In this document: in pieces, positions 34,853-46,908 of the stretch
Layout: the number at the start of each line of letters is the position of its first letter
Numbering within the stretch: the first letter of the stretch is position 1
NCBI GenBank assembly: GCA_964454025.1
Contig: CAYVRP010000005.1
Span: forward strand, 1 to 64,000
Reading direction: 5' to 3'
Length of the DNA stretch: 64,000 nucleotides
Source: JAFGBI01 sp964454025
GTDB taxonomy: Bacteria; Myxococcota_A; Polyangia; Polyangiales; Polyangiaceae
The notes under the pieces: model-generated
Database searches by the model: none
Told to the model about the DNA's origin: nothing
The model's input: the letters and a program-made list of their open reading frames with translations, nothing else
Made by a program: the position numbers and the translations under genes

Positions 34853-35530
34853 TCACGGTGGAGAGACGCGGCACCAGACGCGCACGACCACGGTGCCCTT
34901 GACGGTCCACGGCGTCACGTCGATGCGATCGACGGCGTCGAGGGAGGCGACGGGCAGCCGGTGCGCGAGGTGGTCGCGTACGAATTCGCGACGTACGCGC
35001 TCCGAGGCCAGGCGGGACAGATCGCCTCGCACGACGAAGGTGACCATCTCGTGGATCTCGAAGGACTCGCCAACATCCGGGGCGGGGCGGGCCGGCGCAG
35101 GCTTCGGGGTCGAGCGGCGCGTCGTGACCTCATCGACGCGCGCGCCGGGGGGTCGCGGGGCGTCGCCGGCGGGGCGCGCCTCTTCGAACCCGAGGGTACG
35201 GTGGCGTCGTCGCGCGGGCGGCAGCAGTTCCTCCGCGATCGCTGCCAGCGTCTCACGTCCGGCCATCGCGTGGCCGATCTCGATCTCCGGCGTGTCGTCG
35301 CGGGTGCCCCGAGCGAGCTCCGCCGTGATGGCGGCGAGCGTCTGCCGCCCCGCGGGGGTGTAGGTAGTCACCACCTCGGGGGAGGAGGCCCGCGGCCCGG
35401 GGGTCGCCGGCGGCGGTTCGGGAGAGCGCGGGCGGGGGGTGAGAGGCGCGTGCGTCTCGGCGAGGGCGCGCCGGCGGGGTGGACCGGGGGCTTTCGGATC
35501 GCGGGTCAACTCGGCACCAACCCGAAGCAT
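34853..35530 (-). CDS. Protein of unknown function with internal duplicated motif
   Basis: 225 residues. Residues about 60-100 contain two copies of a short motif, AGRQTLAAITAEL and AGRETLAAIAEEL, about 31 residues apart. A Pro-rich linker leads to a C-terminal 80-residue alpha/beta segment (SFEIHEMVTFVVRGDLSRLASERVRREFVRDHL...). No signal peptide. I do not recognise the family. It lies 52 bp downstream of gltD on the same strand and could be co-transcribed with it. Confidence 0.6.
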   Translation of the reverse strand: MLRVGAELTRDPKAPGPPRRRALAETHAPLTPRPRSPEPPPATPGPRASSPEVVTTYTPAGRQTLAAITAELARGTRDDTPEIEIGHAMAGRETLAAIAEELLPPARRRHRTLGFEEARPAGDAPRPPGARVDEVTTRRSTPKPAPARPAPDVGESFEIHEMVTFVVRGDLSRLASERVRREFVRDHLAHRLPVASLDAVDRIDVTPWTVKGTVVVRVWCRVSPP

Positions 35531-35582
35531 CCCACGACGGGCGCTCCCTCCGCCAGCTCGGGGCCCTCGAGCCGCCAGGACC

Positions 35583-37061
35583 TCAATAGGCTTCGGGGAA
35601 CGGCAGGGTGCTCGAGCCCATCAGGTACGCGTCGATGGCGTGGGCCGCGCCGCGCCCCTCGGCGATGGCCCAGACCACCAGGCTCTGGCCGCGGCGGCAG
35701 TCACCGGCCGCGAAGATCCCGGGGACGCTGGTCGAGAACGGCCCGTACTCCGCCCGGAAGTTCGAGCGCCCGTCCAGCTCGACCCCGAGCGCGGTCGCCA
35801 GCTCGGGCTCGGGGCCGAGGAAGCCCATCGCCAGCAGCACGAGGTCCGCCTCGATCACTCGCTCGCTCCCCGGGACCTCGGCCATCCGTGCGGGCCCCCC
35901 TTCGCCCGCCTGCCAGGTGACCCTGACGGTCCGCACCCCTCCCACGTGGCCCTGCCCATCGTCGATGAACTCCTTGGCGAGGGTGCAGAACTCGCGCGGG
36001 TCGGCTCCCCACCGAGCGGCGGCCTCCGCGTGGCCGTAGTCGGCGCGCAGGACGCGCGGCCAGGTCGGCCAGGGGTTGTCCGGCGCGCGTCGCGGCGGCG
36101 GCTCTGGCAGAAGCTCCAGGTTCACCACGCTTCGGCAGCCGTGGCGGATGGCCGTCCCGATGCAGTCCGTCCCCGTGTCGCCGCCGCCGATGACGACGAC
36201 CCGCCTGTCGGCGGCGCTGATGAAGCGGCCATCCTGGTGCCGGGAGTCGAGCAGGCTCCGGGTGTTCGCGGTGAGAAACTCCATCGCGAAATGCACCCCC
36301 GAGAGTCCCCGACCGGGGATCGGGAGGTCGCGGGGGCGCGTCGCGCCGCAGGCGAGCAGCAGGGCGTCGAACTCCTCACGGAGCCGGCTCGCGTCGACGT
36401 TGACCCCGACGTGGGCCCGGGTGGCAAAATGGATGCCCTGGGCGCGCAGGAGGTTCAAGCGCCGCTCGACGACGTCCTTGTCGAGCTTCATGTTGGGGAT
36501 GCCGTAGGTCAGAAGCCCGCCGAGGCGGTCGTCGCGCTCGAACACGGTGACGCGGTGGCCGACCTTGTTGAGCTGGTCGGCGGCGGCCAGGCCCGCGGGG
36601 CCCGAGCCGATGATGGCGACGTGCTTGCCGGGTCGGCGCTCCGGGGGCCGGGGCAGGACCCACCCCTCCGCGAACCCGCGGTCCGCGATCGCGCACTCGA
36701 TGGTCTTGATCGCGACCGGCGGTTCGTTGATCCCGAGGGTGCAGGCGCCCTCGCAGGGGGCGGGACAGACGCGCCCCGTCCACTCCGGGAAGTTGTTGGT
36801 CAGCTGCAGGCGGTCCAGGGCCTCCCGCCACCGTCCCCGGTACACTAGATCGTTCCACTCCGGGATCAGGTTGTCGATCGGACAGCCGTGGTTCGACTGG
36901 CAGAACGGGACCCCGCAGTCCATGCACCGCGCGCCCTGACGCTGGAGCAGCTCCTCGGGCGCTGCGCGCTGGAATTCGTGGTGGTGCCGGATGCGCTCGA
37001 GGGGCGCGTCGTAGGGGGCGGTTTCCCGCGGGAACTCCTTGAAGCCGGTGATCTTTCCCAT
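35583..37061 (-). CDS. gltD: Glutamate synthase (NADPH) small subunit
   Basis: 492 residues, full length. The N-terminal part has Fe-S ligands CMDCGVPFCQ and CPAPCEGACTLG. It is followed by the FAD-binding AIIGSGPAGLAAADQLNK and the NADPH-binding VVVIGGGDTGTDCIGTA. A C-terminal GIFAAGDCRRGQSLVVWAIAEGR closes the FAD site. With GltB it makes two glutamates from glutamine and 2-oxoglutarate; GltD passes electrons from NADPH to GltB. It lies 66 bp downstream of gltB on the same strand, one operon. Confidence 0.97.
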   Translation of the reverse strand: MGKITGFKEFPRETAPYDAPLERIRHHHEFQRAAPEELLQRQGARCMDCGVPFCQSNHGCPIDNLIPEWNDLVYRGRWREALDRLQLTNNFPEWTGRVCPAPCEGACTLGINEPPVAIKTIECAIADRGFAEGWVLPRPPERRPGKHVAIIGSGPAGLAAADQLNKVGHRVTVFERDDRLGGLLTYGIPNMKLDKDVVERRLNLLRAQGIHFATRAHVGVNVDASRLREEFDALLLACGATRPRDLPIPGRGLSGVHFAMEFLTANTRSLLDSRHQDGRFISAADRRVVVIGGGDTGTDCIGTAIRHGCRSVVNLELLPEPPPRRAPDNPWPTWPRVLRADYGHAEAAARWGADPREFCTLAKEFIDDGQGHVGGVRTVRVTWQAGEGGPARMAEVPGSERVIEADLVLLAMGFLGPEPELATALGVELDGRSNFRAEYGPFSTSVPGIFAAGDCRRGQSLVVWAIAEGRGAAHAIDAYLMGSSTLPFPEAY

Positions 37062-37127
37062 CTCTCGCTCTCGGCGCCGGGCGCGCTTCGGTCTGCTGGG
37101 GCGTCCGCGGGGGAAGCCCGGGTTGAA

Positions 37128-41705
<4,578 letters not shown>

Positions 41706-41709
41706 CTAA

Positions 41710-41727
41710 TGTTTCCTGAGTGTTTCC
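41710..41727 (+). repeat. Two copies of TGTTTCC spaced 11 bp upstream of gltB
   Basis: TGTTTCC at 41710-41716 and 41721-41727, a direct repeat of one helical turn. On the minus strand the proximal copy supplies the gltB ribosome binding site (AGGAAA). A regulatory role of the distal copy is speculative. Confidence 0.3.
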
Positions 41728-41887
41728 GAAGCAGTGGCAACCGCCGCGCGCGTATTCGTGGTCAACGGGGACGGGATGTCAACCGTGAGCCGCGCGCCGC
41801 TCGAGGGCAGGGCAGGCGCGGGCGGAAGGCCCGCCCTTGCGCCGGGGTCGAGTTGTGGCGCCGATCGGGGGCTGGTAGGGCAATCTC

Positions 41888-42667
41888 ATGGAACGAAATC
41901 CCGGCGCACGCCACCGGATCCTCGCGGTCCTCTGCGGGGCGGCGCTGTCGGCGGGTTGCCCCGGTGAGGCGCGGCGGGGTGGCGTCGCGCCGAAGGCGTC
42001 GATACCGGCGCCGGTCGCGTCGACGGGGCCGGCCTGCCCCGGGGGCCAGAGCGAGGACCCGCCGATGCGGGACCTCGACCGGGCCCTGGTCGCGTTCGGG
42101 GAGAAGCGGTACCGGGACGCGCAGTCCCAGCTCGACGCGCTCGCCGAGCGATACCCCAGGAGCGCGACCGTTCGCGTGTGGCGCGCGGAGGCGACCCTCT
42201 ACGAGGGCAAGCTGGAGGACGGCGTGGACGCATACCGCGAGGCCGCCGCGCGGGCGCTCACCCACTACCGGGCGGCGGCAGCGCTGCACGAGGCCGGGTG
42301 CGCCCTGCTCGCCTCCGATCACTACTACCTTCGCATGGGGGCGGCCTACGCGCACCTCCGGCTTGGCGCCCCGAACCCGGCGCTGCGCGAGCTGGAGGAG
42401 GCGCGCGCCCGGTGGCCGGACAGCGCCGAGGTCCCGTACACGATCGCCCGGGCAGAATGTGCTCGGGGTCAGGTGGACGCGTGCGTGGCGGCCTTCACGA
42501 CCACGCTCGAGCTCGCCCGGGACCGCCGGCGCCCGATGTTCCTCCGGACACACCGTTCCGTGGCCGACTGGGTGTCCCGGTCGCGGACGCAGAGCGAGTT
42601 CGGACCGCTCCGGGCGGACCCGCGCTACCAGCGCCTGCTGGCGCTCCCCTGGGTGTCTTCGGAGTGA
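41888..42667 (+). CDS. TPR-like lipoprotein, unknown
   Basis: 259 residues. The lipoprotein signal MERNPGARHRILAVLCGAALSAGC ends at a lipobox. Residues about 60-215 are helical with tetratricopeptide-type spacing (ALVAFGEKRYRDAQSQLDALAERYPRS, YYLRMGAAYAHLRLGAPNPALRELEEA). TPR proteins assemble protein complexes, here probably in the periplasm or outer membrane. Divergent to gltB. Its C-terminal SRTQSEFGPLRADPRYQRLLAL end is typical of TPR proteins that close with a 'domain of adjacent helices'. Confidence 0.78.
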   Translation: MERNPGARHRILAVLCGAALSAGCPGEARRGGVAPKASIPAPVASTGPACPGGQSEDPPMRDLDRALVAFGEKRYRDAQSQLDALAERYPRSATVRVWRAEATLYEGKLEDGVDAYREAAARALTHYRAAAALHEAGCALLASDHYYLRMGAAYAHLRLGAPNPALRELEEARARWPDSAEVPYTIARAECARGQVDACVAAFTTTLELARDRRRPMFLRTHRSVADWVSRSRTQSEFGPLRADPRYQRLLALPWVSSE

Positions 42668-42817
42668 CGGTGCCCACGCGTCCGGCCGCGCGGAGGCCGG
42701 GTGCTGCCACGCGCCCCGAGGTTGGCGGGCGACACCAGGGGCGCGGCCCGATCCGCTCCCAACGGGCGAGAAACCGCGGCCAGCAGCGAGTAGTCCCCGC
42801 GCGGTCGAGTCGGCGCC

Positions 42818-43162
42818 CTACAGGGGCGCCATGGTGCATTCTCCGGAGAACTGCACGCCCTTGTCCATGAAGATCTCGGGGGAGTGGAGGCGGCCGGACA
42901 CCCGCGCCGGGACGTACAGCTCGATGGCCTCCGCCGCCCTGATGCTTCCGGTCACCGTCCCGCCCTTCACGATCACGGTCCCGACCTCGATCTCGGCGTC
43001 GACCTCGGCGCCCTCACCGATGACGAGCACGTCGGGTGAGCGGATCTCGCCGTGGAAGCAGCCGTCGATGCGGACGCGCCCGGTGAAGTGGAGCTTGCCC
43101 TCGAAGCGGGTGCCGCGGCCGAGCAGCGCGGTGATCTCGGTCACGGGGAGCAGGGCGTCCAT
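42818..43162 (-). CDS. Bactofilin
   Basis: 114 residues, almost entirely a bactofilin right-handed beta-helix: short six-residue rungs (FEGKLHFTGRVRIDGCFHGEI, VLVIGEGAEVDAEIEVGTVIVKGGTVTGSI, LYVPARVSGRLHSPEIFMDKG). Bactofilins polymerise without nucleotides into cytoplasmic filaments that shape cells or position other proteins. The N-terminal tail (VTEITALLG) is short, and no transmembrane segment is seen. Separated by 195 bp from the divergent AMIN-like gene. Confidence 0.9.
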   Translation of the reverse strand: MDALLPVTEITALLGRGTRFEGKLHFTGRVRIDGCFHGEIRSPDVLVIGEGAEVDAEIEVGTVIVKGGTVTGSIRAAEAIELYVPARVSGRLHSPEIFMDKGVQFSGECTMAPL

Positions 43163-43357
43163 GGCCGGTCATCCTAACGTGGGCGGCGGCCACGAGAAGG
43201 GGATGCTCGCGGAGCCGTGGACCTGGTAGAACCACGTGCGTCGAGTCTCCCCGTGGGCCGGTCCGGCTTCGGCTCGCCTCGAACGGCGCGGCCGGTCGCC
43301 GGGGGAGCGGTCGGTCGCGTTCTTTCCCGGAGCCGTCCGGCGTGCTCCAATATTCGC

Positions 43358-44215
43358 ATGCGGAAAGGGCGACTGGCGATCGTGTTGGCGGCGGTCGCGC
43401 TGGCGCGCCCGGCGGCCGCTCAGGAGGAGGGCGCCGGGACCGCCGCGGGGAAGGTTCCGGAGGGGCTGGCGGGGCCGAGCGCCAGGGCTCGCGGGGAGGG
43501 GGCGCCGGCGCCGAGCGAAACCGCGACGGGCGCGCCCGTCGCTTCCAGCGCGGTGCCGGGCGCCGCTCCGGCCGACGCGGAGCCGCCCGGGGCAGTTGGC
43601 GGGTACTCTTGGTCGGACAAGCCCCGAGCGCGGGCCAAGGCGCGGCCCCGGGGGCCGTCGACCATCCGCCACTATCCGCCGGGGACCCCGATCGCGCCCT
43701 ACCCCGGCTTCCGGATGCTTCCCGGGGGCCAGAGCCTGGTCTGGCTGTCCGTCAGCCGCGCGGTGCCCGTGAGGGCGGAGCGCAGCGCGGGGCGGGTGGT
43801 CTACTCGCTGGAGGGGGCGCGGGTGGAGGTCCGGAACAACACCAACGCGCTGGTGACGACGCACTTCCCGTCACCCGTCTCCCGGGTCCAGCTCGTACCC
43901 ACGGCGACCGGCATGCAGCTCGTGGTCGAGCTCCGGGAGCCGGTCGAGCTGACGCACACGGTGAGCTCCGGACCTCGGGGGGCCATGATCCTCCGTGTCG
44001 AGGCGCCCCCTTCGGCGGCCGCGCCGGTTGCCACGGTCGGGACGGCCGCGCCGGAGCCGCCCGCGGTGGTCGCCGAGGACGAGGCGAGCGCGGAGGCGCA
44101 GGGCTCCGTCGCGGCTTCCGGAGAGGGACGGGTGTCGGCGCGGGCGAGCGCCAGCGCACGCGCCAGCGTCAAGGTGGGCAAGGGGGAGCGCAAGAAGCGC
44201 AAGAAGCGGCGCTGA
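43358..44215 (+). CDS. Periplasmic AMIN-like domain protein
   Basis: 285 residues. A cleavable signal (MRKGRLAIVLAAVALARPAAAQ) is followed by an Ala/Pro linker to about residue 110. Residues about 115-220 resemble an AMIN domain (VWLSVSRAVPVRAE, VYSLEGARVEVRNNTN, VSRVQLVPTATGMQLVVELREPV). AMIN domains bind peptidoglycan or localise envelope proteins. The C-terminus is an Ala/Ser-rich stretch ending in a Lys/Arg cluster (GERKKRKKRR). Divergent to bactofilin, 106 bp before the response regulator. Confidence 0.7.
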   Translation: MRKGRLAIVLAAVALARPAAAQEEGAGTAAGKVPEGLAGPSARARGEGAPAPSETATGAPVASSAVPGAAPADAEPPGAVGGYSWSDKPRARAKARPRGPSTIRHYPPGTPIAPYPGFRMLPGGQSLVWLSVSRAVPVRAERSAGRVVYSLEGARVEVRNNTNALVTTHFPSPVSRVQLVPTATGMQLVVELREPVELTHTVSSGPRGAMILRVEAPPSAAAPVATVGTAAPEPPAVVAEDEASAEAQGSVAASGEGRVSARASASARASVKVGKGERKKRKKRR

Positions 44216-44320
44216 AGCGCCCGGGCCGGGGAGGGCGGGGCGGCGAGCGCGGGCGGGCCACGTCAGCGCGGGGCCCATGCTTGATCGCGAGCCCGGATCG
44301 TCCGTGATACATTGCGCACC

Positions 44321-45379
44321 ATGGCGGCTCGCGCGGCTCCGGAGGACGACTGGGCCGAGACTCCGCTCAGGGGCGCGACGATCCTGGTCGCCGACGACGA
44401 CCGCGTGACCCGGCGGCTCGTCACGGAGGCGCTCGAGCGCCGGGGCTGTACCGTCGAGAGCTGCGAAGACGGCCAGGCCGCGGTCGAGCGGGTGGGGCAG
44501 GGGGGGATCGATCTGGTGCTCCTGGACGTGCTGATGCCTCGGATGACCGGGCTCGAGGCCTGCCGGCTGCTCAAGGCGATGACCGGCGACGTCTTCCTGC
44601 CCGTGGTGCTGGTCACGGTGAAGACGGACACGGCGAGTCGCGTGGAGGGGCTCAAGCTTGGCGCGGACGACTATGTCTGCAAGCCTTTCGAGGAGGCGGA
44701 GCTGGTGGCGCGGCTGGCGTCGATGTTGCGGATCAAGCGCCTGCACGACCACGTCGTCGAGGCGCGGGCGCGGCTCGAGCGCCTGAGCGTCTTCGACGAG
44801 CTCACGGGGCTGCACAACTACCGGTTCCTGAGCTCGCGGCTCGGCGAGGAATTCAAGCGGGCCGAGCGCTACCACGACCCGATGGCTTGCCTGGTCGTGG
44901 ACATCGATCACCTCGCGGCCTTGAACGAGCGCGGAGGGCGCGTGTTCGGCGACGGCGTCCTGCGCGGGGTGGCCGACGTCGCCCGGAGGAGCCTGCGCGA
45001 GGTGGACGTGCTGGCGCGCTTTGGCGGTGACGAGCTGCTCGCGGTGCTGCCCAGCACCCACTTCGCCGGCTCCGTGACGGTCGCCGAGCGGATCTGGCGC
45101 GGCGTCGCCGAGCGCGAATTCCGCGGCGACGGCGGGCCTCCTGTCGCCGTCTCGGTGTCGATCGGGGTCGCGCTCTACCCTTCGCGGGACGTCAAGACGA
45201 AGGAAGCATTGCTCGGGGCGGCGGACGCGGCGCTCCTCGAGGCGAAGCGGGACGGCGGCAACCGGATCTGCGTGTTCCAGCAGCAGGGGTACGTGTACGC
45301 ACCGTCGCGGGGCGGACGCCGGGGCGCGGAGCGCCCCCCCCGCGGCGGCTCGGAACCGCCTGGGCGCGGCGGGGCGTGA
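44321..45379 (+). CDS. Response regulator with variant GGDEF (GGDEL) domain
   Basis: 352 residues. The receiver domain (residues 18-135) has the acidic pocket ADDD, phospho-Asp69 (LLDVLMPRMTG), Thr99 and Lys121 (CKPF). The GGDEF-like domain starts DELTGLHNYRFL; the active loop is FGGDELLAVLP (GGDEL at 235-239, Leu for Phe), and the usual DxDxFKxxND reads DIDHLAALNE, so substrate contacts are altered. An I-site-like RxxD (Arg226, Asp229) sits five residues upstream of GGDEL. It may be a weak or inactive diguanylate cyclase or a c-di-GMP receptor. A disordered Arg/Gly tail follows. Confidence 0.85.
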   Translation: MAARAAPEDDWAETPLRGATILVADDDRVTRRLVTEALERRGCTVESCEDGQAAVERVGQGGIDLVLLDVLMPRMTGLEACRLLKAMTGDVFLPVVLVTVKTDTASRVEGLKLGADDYVCKPFEEAELVARLASMLRIKRLHDHVVEARARLERLSVFDELTGLHNYRFLSSRLGEEFKRAERYHDPMACLVVDIDHLAALNERGGRVFGDGVLRGVADVARRSLREVDVLARFGGDELLAVLPSTHFAGSVTVAERIWRGVAEREFRGDGGPPVAVSVSIGVALYPSRDVKTKEALLGAADAALLEAKRDGGNRICVFQQQGYVYAPSRGGRRGAERPPRGGSEPPGRGGA

Positions 45380-45461
45380 CGGCGCGGCGCGGGGGCCGGG
45401 GGCGGGCGCCGCCGGTGCCGCCACTTGCCTCGCGCCGCCGATCTCCTACCCTTCGGGGCCG

Positions 45462-46862
45462 ATGCGTCGCGTCGGTCCGGCCTTGGTCGGCCTGGCCCTG
45501 ATCCTCGGGGCTGGCCTGGCAGCAGGGCGCCCGGGGTCCGAGCCTCGTCCGGCTGACGGGGCAACGCCGCCGGCCCCCCGCCGGGGGTACGATTTGGAGC
45601 GCTGCCTCGCGCTCGCCGAGCGCAATTTCCCGAAGATCCAGGAGGCGCGGGCGAAGCTAGGCAAGAAGCGGGCCGAGCGGCTGCGGTCCCGGTCCCAGCC
45701 GTATGACGACTTCGACGCCACGGCTGGGATCGCGCTCGCCCCCTCTGTCGGTGGCACGAGCATCTACAGCCGCAATACCGACGTCGCCATCGACTCCGAC
45801 ATGGCGCTCGCGTGGCAGGTGGGGGTGAGCGGTTCGATCCCCCTCTTGACCTTCGGCAAGATCGCGAACGCGTGGGAAGCCGCGGACGCCAACCTCACCG
45901 TGGGACAGCAGGAGCTCACCAAGGCCAAGCAGGAGGTGATGCTCGATGTCCGACGCGCCTACTACGGCCTCCAGTTCGCTCGGGACGCGCTGCTGCTCGC
46001 TCGGGACGCGGAGCGGCGCATCGACAAGTACGTCCGGGCGCTCGAGCGACGCGTGCAGGAGGGCGAGGGCGACGAGATCGCGCTGTTGAAGCTGAAGGTG
46101 CAGCGCGCCGAGTTGACGGCGCGCCAGAGCGAGGCGCGGAAGCACGAGGCGACCGCGCTCGCCGGGCTGCGCTTCCTGACGGGGATCAGCGAGGGGTTCG
46201 ACATCCCGGACGAGCCGCTGACGCGGCTGCCGCACCGGCTCGGGCCGCTGGCGCGCTACCTCGAGGCGGCCCGCCTGAACCGCCCGGAGGTGAACATGGC
46301 GCGGGCCGGGGTCCTGGCACGGCGCGCCCAGGTCCGCCTGGAGGAGGCGCGCGCGTACCCCGACGTGGCGCTCGCCGCGAGCTGGAAGTGGGCGCGCGCG
46401 CCGGAGCGCGCCGACCAGCGCAACCCCTTCGGCTCCGACGGCGCCAACGTTCTCGGGTGCGGGGTGGGTCTCGGGCTCAAGTGGAACCTCGATTTCCTCT
46501 CGACCTCGGCCCGGCTCGCCGCGGCGCGCGCGGACCTGGAGGTGGCGCGGGCGAGCGAACGCTTTGCGCTCGGGGGGGTCGGGGCGGAGGTCGAGGGGGC
46601 CTACGCGGAGGCCGCCGACGCGGCCCGTCGCCTGGATGCGTACCTGGAGGCGACGCGGTACGCGAAGCAGTGGCTGGTCAAGGTGCAGCAGGGGATCGAC
46701 GTCGGCACCTACGACGACGAGGATCTGGTCGATCCCGCGAAGGAGTACGCCCAGCAGCGCCTGAGCGTCATGGCGGCGACGTACGACTACAACGTCGCCA
46801 TGGCGCGGTTGGCGCTGGTCACGGGGTGGGACCTAGTGGCCGTCGCCGGTCCCGAGCGGTGA
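45462..46862 (+). CDS. TolC-family outer-membrane efflux protein
   Basis: 466 residues with a cleavable N-terminal signal (VGPALVGLALILGAGLAAG). The body is the TolC fold: two repeated coiled-coil/beta-strand halves, LERCLALAERNFPKIQEARAKL and YLEAARLNRPEVNMARAGVLARRAQVRLEEARA, and the periplasmic helices of LEVARASERF. It forms a trimeric channel for export with inner-membrane pumps; no pump or adaptor gene is adjacent. It starts 82 bp after the response regulator on the same strand, so they may be co-transcribed. Confidence 0.88.
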   Translation: MRRVGPALVGLALILGAGLAAGRPGSEPRPADGATPPAPRRGYDLERCLALAERNFPKIQEARAKLGKKRAERLRSRSQPYDDFDATAGIALAPSVGGTSIYSRNTDVAIDSDMALAWQVGVSGSIPLLTFGKIANAWEAADANLTVGQQELTKAKQEVMLDVRRAYYGLQFARDALLLARDAERRIDKYVRALERRVQEGEGDEIALLKLKVQRAELTARQSEARKHEATALAGLRFLTGISEGFDIPDEPLTRLPHRLGPLARYLEAARLNRPEVNMARAGVLARRAQVRLEEARAYPDVALAASWKWARAPERADQRNPFGSDGANVLGCGVGLGLKWNLDFLSTSARLAAARADLEVARASERFALGGVGAEVEGAYAEAADAARRLDAYLEATRYAKQWLVKVQQGIDVGTYDDEDLVDPAKEYAQQRLSVMAATYDYNVAMARLALVTGWDLVAVAGPER

Positions 46863-46908
46863 CGGCTGGCGTGATGGAGACGAGCGTCGGCACGGGGGCG
46901 GGAGGGGT

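Noticed and set aside
34506..34910. Minus-strand frame of 134 codons in the gap before the GltJ-like gene
   Set aside because: Arg/Pro/Ser-rich low-complexity sequence with no start context or motif.
45831..45850. GGTTCGATCCCC-like string resembling a tRNA T-arm
   Set aside because: It lies inside the TolC-family gene and no acceptor, D or anticodon arms can be drawn around it.
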